Shown piece by piece: positions 33,952-42,266 of a stretch of DNA of 64,000 bases (the stretch's first letter is position 1; each line of letters starts with the position of its first letter). The position numbers and the translations under genes were made by a program. The stretch spans positions 2,728,001-2,792,000 of the forward strand of contig NC_008541.1 of assembly GCF_000196235.1 (NCBI RefSeq). The letters run 5' to 3'. The notes beneath the pieces are model-generated. The model saw nothing but the letters and a program-made list of their open reading frames with translations, made no database searches and was not told the DNA's origin. Origin of the DNA: Arthrobacter sp. FB24 (GTDB lineage Bacteria; Actinomycetota; Actinomycetes; Actinomycetales; Micrococcaceae).

Positions 33952-35196
33952 ATGGCAGAGCCAACCCCAACCCCCGCAAAGCGCAAGCCGGCCTCGCGCG
34001 CCCTGACGCCGGAAAAAGCCCAGACGTTGAAGAAACTCCGGGCGAGCGTGGGACAGCTGTCCACCACCACGATGCGCCAGCTGGAGAAATCGCTGCCCTG
34101 GTACAGCCGGCTCAGTTCCGACGAGCGGTCCGCCCTCGGGATGGTCGCCCAGAACGGTATTGCCGCCTTCGTGACCTGGTACGAGCGGCCAAGCTCGCCG
34201 TCATGGATCCTCACCGACGTCTTCGGGACCGCGCCCACCGAACTGACCCGCTCCATCAGCCTGCAGAAGGCCCTCCAGCTCATCAGGATCGTGGTGGAGG
34301 TGGTGGAGGACCAGGTGCCCGTGATCGCCCCGGAGGCGGATCAGCCGGCACTGCGTGAAGCCGTACTCCGCTATTCACGTGAGGTCGCCTTTGCCGCCGC
34401 CGATGTCTACGCCCGGGCCGCAGAGTCCAGGGGCTCCTGGGACACCCGTCTGGAAGCCCTGATCGTCGACGCGATCCTGCGCGGCGAGAACACCGATGCC
34501 TTGCGGTCCCGCATTGCCGCCCTCGGCTGGAAAGCCCAGGAGCGTTTTACCGTGATGGTGGGCAATTCGCCGTCGGAACCCAGCGCCAGTTACGTCAGCG
34601 AGCTGCGCCGGACTGCCGGCCGGTTCGCCGAAGACGCGCTGGTGGGGATCCAGGGCGACCGCCTCATCCTCATCCTGGGAGGCGTCCAGGACCGGGAGAG
34701 CGCCTACCTTAAACTCAGCGAACTTTTTGCCCCGGGTCCTGTCGTCTACGGACCCGAAGCGGGTTCCCTGCTGGAAGCGAGCAGTTCGGCCCAGTCGGCT
34801 TTCGCGGGGCTCACGGCTGCACGCGCCTGGCCCTCGGCCCCGCGCCCGGTTGCTGCCGACGACCTGCTGCCGGAGCGTGTCATTTCCGGGGACGATGCCG
34901 CACGCAGGTCGCTCATCAAGAACATCTACCGGCCATTGATCGCTGCGTCCAACGGCCTGGTGGAGACCCTTGGTACCTACCTCGAACTCGGGCACTCGCT
35001 GGAAGCAACGGCCCGTGAACTCTTTGTGCACGCCAATACCGTCCGCTACCGGCTCAAGCGCGTCTGTGACGTCACAGGCTGGGATCCGCTCCTTCCGCGG
35101 GAGGCGTTTGTGCTTCAGGCAGCCCTCGTGGTGGGGCGGCTTTCCGTGCCGCCCAAGGCACCCGCCGAACGCCAGCCGTCCCGGAACGGCAACTGA
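33952..35196 (+). CDS. fasR: PucR-family regulator of fatty-acid genes (FasR-like)
   Basis: 414 residues. The C-terminal helix-turn-helix (LEATARELFVHANTVRYRLKRVCDVTGWDP) is that of the PucR/CdaR family. The protein lies directly upstream of fabD-fabH-acpP-fabF, the place of FasR, which activates this operon in Streptomyces. The central part has a GGDEF-like remnant pattern (DALVGIQGDRLILILGG) typical of these regulators. ATG 33952 is chosen from the leaderless -10 box; frames starting at 33916 run through the box. Confidence 0.87.
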   Translation: MAEPTPTPAKRKPASRALTPEKAQTLKKLRASVGQLSTTTMRQLEKSLPWYSRLSSDERSALGMVAQNGIAAFVTWYERPSSPSWILTDVFGTAPTELTRSISLQKALQLIRIVVEVVEDQVPVIAPEADQPALREAVLRYSREVAFAAADVYARAAESRGSWDTRLEALIVDAILRGENTDALRSRIAALGWKAQERFTVMVGNSPSEPSASYVSELRRTAGRFAEDALVGIQGDRLILILGGVQDRESAYLKLSELFAPGPVVYGPEAGSLLEASSSAQSAFAGLTAARAWPSAPRPVAADDLLPERVISGDDAARRSLIKNIYRPLIAASNGLVETLGTYLELGHSLEATARELFVHANTVRYRLKRVCDVTGWDPLLPREAFVLQAALVVGRLSVPPKAPAERQPSRNGN

Positions 35197-35200
35197 ACCG

Positions 35201-35217
35201 TTGTAGACTTCCTACAA
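35201..35217 (+). promoter_or_regulatory. Candidate FasR box upstream of fabD
   Basis: TTGTAGACTTCCTACAA has inverted arms TTGTAG and CTACAA. It lies between the fasR stop and fabD, 67 bases upstream of the fabD start, and resembles the box upstream of fasR. Confidence 0.55.
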
Positions 35218-35283
35218 ACTGACCCAGTGAGCTTGGTGCATGAATACACCGAGAATCACGCGGTAATTTGGAAAGCTGGATAC

Positions 35284-36213
35284 GTGCTTGCAATCGTCTG
35301 CCCTGGACAGGGCTCCCAGACCCCTGGTTTTCTGGCCCCTTGGCTGGAACTGCCTCCCGTCGCAGGCCATTTGGCCTCCCTCAGTGAAATAGCAGGCATC
35401 GACCTCACCGCACACGGCACCACGTCGGATGAGGACACCATCAAGGACACGGCAGTGGCCCAGCCGCTGATCGTTGCGGCCGGACTGGTGGCCGCCAAGT
35501 CGCTGTTTGACGTCGAACTCAACACCCTGCCCGTCATCCTCGCCGGACATTCCGTCGGTGAGATCACGGCGTCGGCGCTTGCAGGTGTCCTCACCGAGAC
35601 CGAGGCAATGACCTTCGTGCGGGAACGTGCCAACAGCATGGCTGCCGCAGCAGCCGTCACCCCCACGGGCATGAGCGCCGTGGTTGGCGGCGACCCTGCC
35701 GAGGTCCTGGCGGCCATTGAGGCCTCCGGCGCCACGCCTGCCAACGTCAACGGCGCCGGCCAGACCGTCGCCGCGGGCACGTTCGAGCAGCTCAAGGCGC
35801 TGGCGGAGAACCCCCCGGCCAAGGCCCGCGTGATCCCGCTGAAGGTGGCCGGCGCCTTCCACACCTCGCACATGTCACCGGCGGTCGCTGCCCTGGAAGC
35901 CCTGAAGCCGTCGCTCAAGCCCCGGAACCCGCAGGTGCCGTTGCTGTCCAACTTTGACGGCAAGGAAGTGACCGACGGCGACGCAGCAGTCGGCAGCCTC
36001 ATCGCCCAGGTCTCCCGACCGGTCCGCTGGGACCTCTGCATGGAAACGCTGGTGCAGCGCGGCGTCACCGGAGTCATTGAACTTGCACCGGCCGGAACCC
36101 TGGCCGGACTCGCCAAGCGGGGCATGCCCGGAGTGAAGACGGTCGCCGTCAAGACCCCGGACGATCTCACCGCTGCCCTTGCACTATTCGCAGAACTGGA
36201 GGGACAGGCATGA
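35284..36213 (+). CDS. fabD: Malonyl-CoA:ACP transacylase
   Basis: Transfers malonyl from CoA to the acyl carrier protein for fatty-acid synthesis. 309 residues. CPGQGSQTPGFL near the start is the oxyanion loop, GHSVGEITA carries the catalytic Ser, and AGAFHTSHM provides the catalytic His. GTG 35284 is chosen because the fold begins at once (LAIVCPGQGSQ); upstream starts add an unrelated leader. Its stop overlaps the fabH start (ATGA), so translation is coupled. Confidence 0.96.
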   Translation: MLAIVCPGQGSQTPGFLAPWLELPPVAGHLASLSEIAGIDLTAHGTTSDEDTIKDTAVAQPLIVAAGLVAAKSLFDVELNTLPVILAGHSVGEITASALAGVLTETEAMTFVRERANSMAAAAAVTPTGMSAVVGGDPAEVLAAIEASGATPANVNGAGQTVAAGTFEQLKALAENPPAKARVIPLKVAGAFHTSHMSPAVAALEALKPSLKPRNPQVPLLSNFDGKEVTDGDAAVGSLIAQVSRPVRWDLCMETLVQRGVTGVIELAPAGTLAGLAKRGMPGVKTVAVKTPDDLTAALALFAELEGQA

Positions 36214-37271
36214 GCGCTCCCGTACTCAAGCAGGCACCGCTGCGGGAACACACCCGCATCCTCGGACTGGGCGCCTACCGGCCCAACGTCATCGTCACCA
36301 ACGAGGATGTGTGCCAGTGGATCGATTCCTCGGATGAATGGATCCGGCAGCGTACCGGGATCGTGACCCGCCACCGCGCACCCGCAGACGTCAGTGTCAT
36401 TGACATGGCGGAAGGCGCAGCCCGCGAAGCCCTGGCGAAGGCCGGCATCGAAGCCAGCCAGCTGGGCGCCGTCATCGTCTCCACTGTTACGCACCCGTAT
36501 GCGACGCCCTCTGCTGCCGCAAGCCTGGCAGACCGCCTCGGCGCAACGCCTGCTCCGGCCTTCGACATATCGGCTGCGTGTGCCGGCTATTGCTACGGCA
36601 TTGCCCAGGGCGACGCCCTGGTCCGCTCCGGAGCGGCTGAGTACGTGCTGGTGGTGGGAGCCGAGAAGCTCTCCGACGTCATCGACAACACCGAGCGCAC
36701 CATCTCCTTCCTGCTTGGTGACGGCGCCGGCGCCGTGGTGATCGGCCCCTCCGACACACCCGGCATCGGTCCGTCGGTCTGGGGTTCGGACGGCAGCAAG
36801 TGGGATGCCATCGGCATGACACATTCGCTGCTTGATGTGCGTGAACTCGCCTTGGCTGCGAACAAGTCCGGAGCGCTGAGCGCCGAGGAGGCCGAGGTAA
36901 CGGACGCTGCGATCTGGCCCACCCTGCGCCAGGACGGCCAGACCGTGTTCCGCTGGGCGGTTTGGGAAATGGCCAAGGTGGCCCAGCAGGCTCTCGACGC
37001 CGCCGGCATCACAGCGGAAGACCTAGTGGCTTTCGTTCCCCACCAGGCCAACATGCGCATCATCGACGAAATGGTCAAGAAGCTCAAGCTTCCCGAGAGC
37101 GTCAAGGTGGCCCGGGACATCGCTGAAGCCGGAAACACCTCGGCAGCTTCCATTCCGCTGGCCACCCACCGGCTCCTGCAGGAAAATCCCGAACTCAGCG
37201 GCGGACTCGCACTGCAGATCGGATTCGGCGCAGGTCTGGTGTTCGGCGCCCAGGTCATCGTGCTCCCGTAG
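36210..37271 (+). CDS. fabH: Beta-ketoacyl-ACP synthase III
   Basis: Condenses a CoA primer with malonyl-ACP to start fatty-acid chains. 353 residues. The catalytic Cys is in DISAACAGYCYGI, followed by the His of VPHQANMRI and the Asn of AGNTSAASIPLA. In actinobacteria FabH sets the choice of branched primers. The active-site neighbourhood is unusual in carrying a second Cys (AGYCYGI). Start ATG 36210 overlaps the fabD stop. Confidence 0.96.
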   Translation: MSAPVLKQAPLREHTRILGLGAYRPNVIVTNEDVCQWIDSSDEWIRQRTGIVTRHRAPADVSVIDMAEGAAREALAKAGIEASQLGAVIVSTVTHPYATPSAAASLADRLGATPAPAFDISAACAGYCYGIAQGDALVRSGAAEYVLVVGAEKLSDVIDNTERTISFLLGDGAGAVVIGPSDTPGIGPSVWGSDGSKWDAIGMTHSLLDVRELALAANKSGALSAEEAEVTDAAIWPTLRQDGQTVFRWAVWEMAKVAQQALDAAGITAEDLVAFVPHQANMRIIDEMVKKLKLPESVKVARDIAEAGNTSAASIPLATHRLLQENPELSGGLALQIGFGAGLVFGAQVIVLP

Positions 37272-37393
37272 CCGAACCTTTTACCCACAACTGAATACGT
37301 TCTGAACAGTACGGATTCGCGAACCAAGCCGTAATCGCGGCTTGAATCATTTCCGGCAGTACATGCCGGCAACAACAAGAAAAGGAGCCATCA

Positions 37394-37639
37394 ATGGCTA
37401 GCAACGAAGAGATCCTGGCCGGCCTGGCTGAAATCGTCAACGAAGAGACCGGCCTCGCCACCGAAGCAGTCGAGCTGGACAAGTCCTTCACCGAGGACCT
37501 GGACATCGACTCCATCTCCATGATGACCATCGTGGTCAACGCCGAAGAGAAGTTCGGCGTGCGCATCCCGGACGAAGAGGTCAAGAACCTCAAGACCGTC
37601 GGTGACGCTGTCAGCTTCATCGCAAACGCACAGGCCTAG
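37394..37639 (+). CDS. acpP: Acyl carrier protein
   Basis: 81 residues, strongly acidic. The 4'-phosphopantetheine attachment Ser is in DLDIDSISMMTI; a Met-rich helix follows, as in other actinobacterial ACPs. AAAAGGAG precedes ATG 37394 at good spacing. The 122-base gap after fabH may hold an internal promoter or processing site, which would fit the need for excess ACP. Confidence 0.97.
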   Translation: MASNEEILAGLAEIVNEETGLATEAVELDKSFTEDLDIDSISMMTIVVNAEEKFGVRIPDEEVKNLKTVGDAVSFIANAQA

Positions 37640-37798
37640 TCCTGGCTCCTGCCGGCAACGGCCTGCACTGGTATCCGGTCCGGAGCGCTGATGAAGCGCC
37701 CCGGACCGGGCACCGCTGAACGACCTCAAGTTTTCCCCACGCATCCCCGGCCAGGCATCTCCCCGGATACGGCATGCGCACCGATAGAGAGTGATCCC

Positions 37799-39037
37799 AT
37801 GGCACGCAAAGTAGTCATTACCGGTCTGGGTGCCACCACGCCCATTGGCGGCGATGTCCCCACAATGTGGAATAACGCGCTGAAGGGCGTCTCCGGCGCA
37901 CGCACGCTTGAGGATGACTGGGTGGCAAAGTATGAACTGCCCGTTCACTTCGCTGCCCGCGCCTCCACCCCCGCACTGGATGTCCTGAGCCGTGTGGAAG
38001 CAAAGCGGATGGACCCCTCCACGCAGTTCGGCGTCGTCGCCGCACGCGAAGCGTGGGCCGACTCCGGCATCACTGAAGTCGACCATGACCGCCTGGCAGT
38101 GGCCTTTGCTACGGGCATCGGCGGCGTATGGACCCTGCTGGACGCCTGGGATACCCTGCGCGAAAAGGGTCCGCGACGCGTTCTGCCCATGACCGTGCCC
38201 ATGCTCATGCCCAACGGAGTGGCTGCAGCGGTAAGCCTTGACCTTGGTGCCCGCGCAGGCGCCCACACCCCGGTGTCCGCCTGCGCTTCCGGCACTGAGG
38301 CCCTGCACCTCGGACTGGACCTCATCCGCTCAGGCAAGGCCGACGTCGTGGTCTGCGGCGGCGCCGAAGCGGCGATCCACCCGATGCCCATTGCCGCGTT
38401 CGCCTCGATGCAGGCGCTCTCCCGACGCAACGATGATCCTGAGCACGCGTCCCGCCCCTATGATACGGGCCGCGACGGCTTCGTCATGGGCGAAGGCGCG
38501 GGAGCTTTGGTCATCGAGGCTGAGGAACACGCGCTTGCCCGTGGAGCCCGGATCTACGGTGAGCTCGCCGGAACGTCTGTGACAGCAGACGCGTACCACA
38601 TCACCGCGCCGGACCCCCAGGGCCTGGGCGCCACCCGTGCCCTGAAGGCGGCCATGTTCGACGGCCGTATCCAGCCGGAGGAAGTCGTGCACGTCAACGC
38701 GCACGCGACGTCCACGCCCGTAGGTGACAAGCCCGAGTACACCGCCCTTCGCGCCGCCCTGGGATCTCACGTGGACAACGTTGCGGTCTCCGCGACGAAA
38801 TCCCAGATGGGTCACTTGCTGGGGGCTTCGGGCGCCGTAGAGGCCGTGCTGACCGTTCTGGCTGTGTACGAGCGCAAGGCTCCTGTAACCATCAACCTGG
38901 AAAACCAGGATCCGGAGATTCCGCTGGACGTCGTCACGAAGACGGCCCGCGAGCTGCCCTCGGGCAGCATCGTGGCGCTGAGCAACTCGTTCGGCTTCGG
39001 CGGCCACAATGCCGTCATCGCAGTCCGCAGCGTCTAG
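37799..39037 (+). CDS. fabF: Beta-ketoacyl-ACP synthase II
   Basis: Elongates acyl-ACP with malonyl-ACP. 412 residues. Catalytic Cys in SACASGTEALHLG, first His in NAHATSTPVGD, second His in KSQMGHLLGASG. MARKVVITGLGATTPIGG is the family's start, and ATG 37799 follows ATAGAGAGTG. A longer frame from 37691 lacks a ribosome site. A strong terminator ends the fatty-acid operon. Confidence 0.97.
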   Translation: MARKVVITGLGATTPIGGDVPTMWNNALKGVSGARTLEDDWVAKYELPVHFAARASTPALDVLSRVEAKRMDPSTQFGVVAAREAWADSGITEVDHDRLAVAFATGIGGVWTLLDAWDTLREKGPRRVLPMTVPMLMPNGVAAAVSLDLGARAGAHTPVSACASGTEALHLGLDLIRSGKADVVVCGGAEAAIHPMPIAAFASMQALSRRNDDPEHASRPYDTGRDGFVMGEGAGALVIEAEEHALARGARIYGELAGTSVTADAYHITAPDPQGLGATRALKAAMFDGRIQPEEVVHVNAHATSTPVGDKPEYTALRAALGSHVDNVAVSATKSQMGHLLGASGAVEAVLTVLAVYERKAPVTINLENQDPEIPLDVVTKTARELPSGSIVALSNSFGFGGHNAVIAVRSV

Positions 39038-39054
39038 CGTCCCCGGTTGCACAG

Positions 39055-39088
39055 CAAGAGGCCCCTGCCGTCCGGCAGGGGCCTCTTG
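39055..39088. terminator. Terminator of the fab operon
   Basis: A perfect 15-bp stem, CAAGAGGCCCCTGCC (39055-39069) and its complement (39074-39088), with a GTCC loop. It lies between convergent fabF and the DUF3145 gene and can serve both. Confidence 0.88.
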
Positions 39089-39158
39089 CGTTATGGAGGG
39101 TATTGCTGAGCGGCCAGGTTGTGTCCGCCCGCGCTGTGCCGGCCGCGCGGAGGCCCGG

Positions 39159-39662
39159 TCAGCCCACCTGGTGCAGCCAGCGAACGGGAGCGCCCTCGGC
39201 GGCGTGCCGGAAAGGCTCCAGCTCTTCGTCCCAGGCCTCACCGAGGGCAAGGGACAGCTCATGGTATACGGCGGACGGGTCGCCGGCGCCGGACTCGTAG
39301 GCGTAGCGGATGCGGTCCTCGGAAACCATGATGTTTCCGTGCACGTCCGTGACGGCATGAAAGATTCCGAGTTCCGGCGTGTGTGACCATCGGCCGCCGT
39401 CCACGCCCTGGCTCGGCTCCTCGGTGACCTCATAGCGCAGGTGCGCCCAGCCACGGAGGGCAGACGCCAACAGCGCACCGGTCCCCGGGCTGCCGGTCCA
39501 GGACAGCTCCGAACGGAACATTCCGGGCGCAGCAGGCTGAGCAGTCCACTCAAGGTCCGTACGCTTGTCCACGACCGACCCGATGGCCCACTCAACGTGG
39601 GGGCACAGGGCGGTCGGGGCCGAGTGAACGAACAAGACACCGCGGGTCATTGCAACAGACAT
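39159..39662 (-). CDS. DUF3145 family protein
   Basis: 167 residues. TRGVLFVHSAPTALCPHVEWAI near the start and GRWSHTPELGIFHAVTDVHGNIMVSEDRIR are the DUF3145 signature. The family is restricted to actinobacteria and often lies beside fabF; function unknown. ATG 39662 follows TATGGAGGATGGA; the in-frame ATG at 39674 would place the ribosome site inside the gene. A long structured leader lies upstream. Confidence 0.87.
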   Translation of the reverse strand: MSVAMTRGVLFVHSAPTALCPHVEWAIGSVVDKRTDLEWTAQPAAPGMFRSELSWTGSPGTGALLASALRGWAHLRYEVTEEPSQGVDGGRWSHTPELGIFHAVTDVHGNIMVSEDRIRYAYESGAGDPSAVYHELSLALGEAWDEELEPFRHAAEGAPVRWLHQVG

Positions 39663-39774
39663 TCCATCCTCCATAGCTGTAGGTACGTCTTCCCCAACGA
39701 CCTCTGCCTGGATGTGTGTCTGCCGCGCCGGGTCCGCATGCTGCCGGTGGTCCCTGCAAGACTATGAAATTAGT

Positions 39775-39836
39775 GCCCGGCGAAACTTGAAGCTGCTTGA
39801 GGGCGAGCTTCAAGCCTGACTTGAAAGTTGCCGGGC
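39775..39836 (-). other. Nested inverted repeats in the DUF3145 leader
   Basis: The outer arms GCCCGGC (39775-39781) and GCCGGGC (39830-39836) enclose the inner arms CTTGAAGCT (39786-39794) and AGCTTCAAG (39806-39814). All pairs are perfect. It lies about 110-175 bases upstream of the DUF3145 start. The rest of 39663-40018 has no plausible gene. Confidence 0.45.
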
Positions 39837-39940
39837 GTGATTCTTATTGTGCCGTACCCCGCCTAATTACGCCAGTGCAATTCGGCGCGCCGGAGGTCAT
39901 CAAGAAATCCTGCTCTCCGGTTGACAGGGCCTTGACCGCG

Positions 39941-39979
39941 GGCCGGCGGGGCCTCGTCCCCGGCCGGAGGGGCCTAGTC
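39941..39979. repeat. Tandem imperfect 18-bp repeat
   Basis: GGCCGGCGGGGCCTCGTC (39941-39958) and GGCCGGAGGGGCCTAGTC (39962-39979) differ at two positions and are three bases apart, just past the xerC stop codon. Each unit can form a GGCC-containing hairpin, so it may contribute to xerC termination. Confidence 0.5.
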
Positions 39980-40018
39980 GGCGAAGGGCGGGACCGAACG
40001 GCAGCCGTTGGATGCGTT

Positions 40019-40945
40019 TCAGGCTCGGGGGTGCGCCTGCTGGTAGCTTTGCCGCAGCCGCTCGACCGAGACGTGGGTGTAGATCTGCGTGGTTGCCAGG
40101 CTGCTGTGACCGAGGATTTCCTGCACTGCCCTAAGGTCGGCTCCGCCGTCCAGCAGATGGGTGGCGGCGGAGTGCCGGAGAGCGTGGGGTCCGGTGGCAG
40201 CGGTGTCCCCCAGTGCGTCCAGTACGTCTTTAACCACCGTGCGAACCTGCCGCTGGTCCACCCGCCGGCCCCTTGCGCCGAGGAAGAGCGCCGGACCGCT
40301 CCCGTCCACAGCCAACACCGGGCGTCCGCGGCGCAGCCAGTCATCCACGGCGACCGCCGCCGGCAGCCCGTACGGAACTGTCCGCTCTTTGTTGCCCTTG
40401 CCGACCACCCTGAGCGTCCGCCGGTCGGGATCAAGATCGTCCACGTCCATCCCTGCCAGTTCTCCGACACGGACGCCGGTGGCGTAGAGCAACTCCACCA
40501 TTGCACGGTCCCGGAGGGCGAGCGGTCCGCCGTCTTCAGCTGCCGCCTTCAGATGGTCGACGACGCGCAGTACCTGTTGCTGGTGCAGGACACCCGGCAG
40601 GGACCTTTCCCGTTTTGGCGCCTTGAGTCGCAGCGCCGGGTCGGACCCCAGGAGCTCTTCCCGTACCGCCCAGGAGGTGAAGGACCGGGCCGTAGCAGCA
40701 CGCCGGGCCAGTGTGGACCGGGACATGCGCGCCTCGCTCTGCGCGCCGAGCCAGCGTCGCAACGTGGCCAGTTCGATCCCGTCGAGGTCAGTGGCGCCGT
40801 CTGCTGCCGCCACCGTTAGCAGGCTGTGGACGTCGGACAGGTACGCGCGCACGGTGTGGGGCGACCTGGCACGTTCACCTTCAAGGTAGCGGCCGAAGCC
40901 GCGGGCGGCGTCAGCGAGGGCCGGCGGGAGGTCAGGAGTGTCCAC
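40019..40945 (-). CDS. xerC: Tyrosine recombinase XerC
   Basis: 308 residues. The N-terminal SAM-like domain is followed by the catalytic residues: the first Arg in ATGVRVGELAG, HALRHSAATHLL (H-x-x-R), LGHSSLATTQIYTHV (His and nucleophilic Tyr). The IYTHVSVERLRQSY end is typical of XerC, which resolves chromosome dimers at dif with XerD and FtsK. Location after dprA is the standard actinobacterial arrangement. No dif-like site is visible here. The 125-base gap to dprA holds no clear gene. Confidence 0.93.
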   Translation of the reverse strand: MDTPDLPPALADAARGFGRYLEGERARSPHTVRAYLSDVHSLLTVAAADGATDLDGIELATLRRWLGAQSEARMSRSTLARRAATARSFTSWAVREELLGSDPALRLKAPKRERSLPGVLHQQQVLRVVDHLKAAAEDGGPLALRDRAMVELLYATGVRVGELAGMDVDDLDPDRRTLRVVGKGNKERTVPYGLPAAVAVDDWLRRGRPVLAVDGSGPALFLGARGRRVDQRQVRTVVKDVLDALGDTAATGPHALRHSAATHLLDGGADLRAVQEILGHSSLATTQIYTHVSVERLRQSYQQAHPRA

Positions 40946-41070
40946 GGTCCAACTTTCCCATTATTTGACTGCCAATCAAGGAACCACGCAGCCAGGGCAG
41001 CCAGTTGGAGGAAGTCGCAGGCCTGACGGCAGCGAGTGCCGCGGCCAACGGGCGGGCAGGAGGGCAATTG

Positions 41071-42255
41071 TCAGCCGGCTTTCCGGGACCGTTTCCAGCC
41101 GCCGCGTTCGGATTCGGCAAGCCCCAGCAACCCCAGCCTGCCCAGGCCGGCCCTGACCGCGTCAGTACTCAGTCCCGCGACCGACGTCAGCTTTTCGACG
41201 GAGCTGGTGGATCGGAGCGGCAGTGCGTCGAGGAGGATGAGGTCCTCCAGGGTAAGGCCGTCATGATCGGCACTCTGTGCCGGGGCCTCGTCTGCCAACG
41301 ATTCGCCGCTGGAAGAGGCAAGTTCCGCGATTTCGCCGGCGTCCGTGACGCAGACGGCTCCCCCTTCCCGAATCAGCCGGTGGCACCCGGCGGAATTTGC
41401 GGAATGCACGGACCCGGGAACGGCACCGACGGCCCTGCCCAGGCTCTCCGCGTGGTGGGCCGTGTTCAGTGCACCGGAGCGCCACCGGGCCTCCACCACA
41501 ACGGTGACTGAGGACAGCGCGGCGATAAGGCGGTTCCGTTGCAGGAACCGGTACCTGGTGGGGGCGGAGCCCGGCGGTACTTCAGCCAGGACTGCACCCT
41601 GGTTCGCGACGGTCCTGAGCAGTTCTTCGTTGCCGGACGGGTAGAAGCGGTCCACTCCCCCGGCCATGACGGCTATTGTGGGCATCGCGTCGCCGGCACC
41701 GGCCAGCGCGGCCCGGTGGGCGTGCGCATCGATCCCGTAAGCCCCGCCCGACACGATGGTAAAGCCCCGCTGCGCCAACGAATAGGCCAAGTCACCCGTG
41801 ACGGCCGCGCCATAGCTTGTGCTGTCGCGGGAACCGACCAAGGCAATGGACTTGGCCGCCGCAGGCAGTGGGTGTTCCGTTCCGCGCCACCATAGGCAGA
41901 TGGGCTCATGAAGGTCCAGGTCGGCCAACTGCCCGGGCCATAGTGAATCGGACGGCATGATCATCCGGCCGCCCAGCCGGTGCATGGTGGCGAGATCCCG
42001 CTCCGGAGCGAGGTCCGGGATTCGCGGGGCCCAGCGCCTCAGCGAAGCGCTCATTCCGGGCCAGCTCGCTGTCCCGTTCTCCGCAAGCAAAGCCGTGACC
42101 TCCTGTTCAAGCTGCGGACCGGACACCAGTTGGCCTGTGGCGATTCGGAGCCCGTCCACTGCCCCGGCGGTCCTGACAAGTGCCAGGCCGACGGCGTCCT
42201 GCGGCTCCATTAGGCGCGACAGGGCGGCACGGGCTATGCGTTCATGATCAGTCAT
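41071..42255 (-). CDS. dprA: DNA-processing protein DprA
   Basis: Loads RecA on incoming single-stranded DNA in natural transformation; also kept in non-competent bacteria. 394 residues. The Rossmann-like core has SIALVGSRDSTSYGAAVTGDLAYSLAQ, SGGAYGIDAHAHRAAL, MAGGVDRFYPSGNEEL and AEVPPGSAPTRYRFLQRNRLIAALS. A winged helix follows at the C-terminus (EDLILLDALPLRSTSSVEKL). The gene is 11 bp downstream of yifB with a GGAAATCCG ribosome site. Confidence 0.95.
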   Translation of the reverse strand: MTDHERIARAALSRLMEPQDAVGLALVRTAGAVDGLRIATGQLVSGPQLEQEVTALLAENGTASWPGMSASLRRWAPRIPDLAPERDLATMHRLGGRMIMPSDSLWPGQLADLDLHEPICLWWRGTEHPLPAAAKSIALVGSRDSTSYGAAVTGDLAYSLAQRGFTIVSGGAYGIDAHAHRAALAGAGDAMPTIAVMAGGVDRFYPSGNEELLRTVANQGAVLAEVPPGSAPTRYRFLQRNRLIAALSSVTVVVEARWRSGALNTAHHAESLGRAVGAVPGSVHSANSAGCHRLIREGGAVCVTDAGEIAELASSSGESLADEAPAQSADHDGLTLEDLILLDALPLRSTSSVEKLTSVAGLSTDAVRAGLGRLGLLGLAESERGGWKRSRKAG

Positions 42256-42266
42256 CGGATTTCCTT

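Noticed and set aside
35256..36824. 522-residue minus-strand frame
   Set aside because: Antisense of fabD and fabH with Ser/Ala/Thr-rich composition.
39941..39979. Start of a repeat array
   Set aside because: Only two imperfect units are present; most likely a local duplication in GC-rich DNA after xerC.
40019..40945. xerC as a phage or island integrase
   Set aside because: Length, motifs and the dprA-xerC order match the housekeeping gene; no attachment site or mobile genes nearby.
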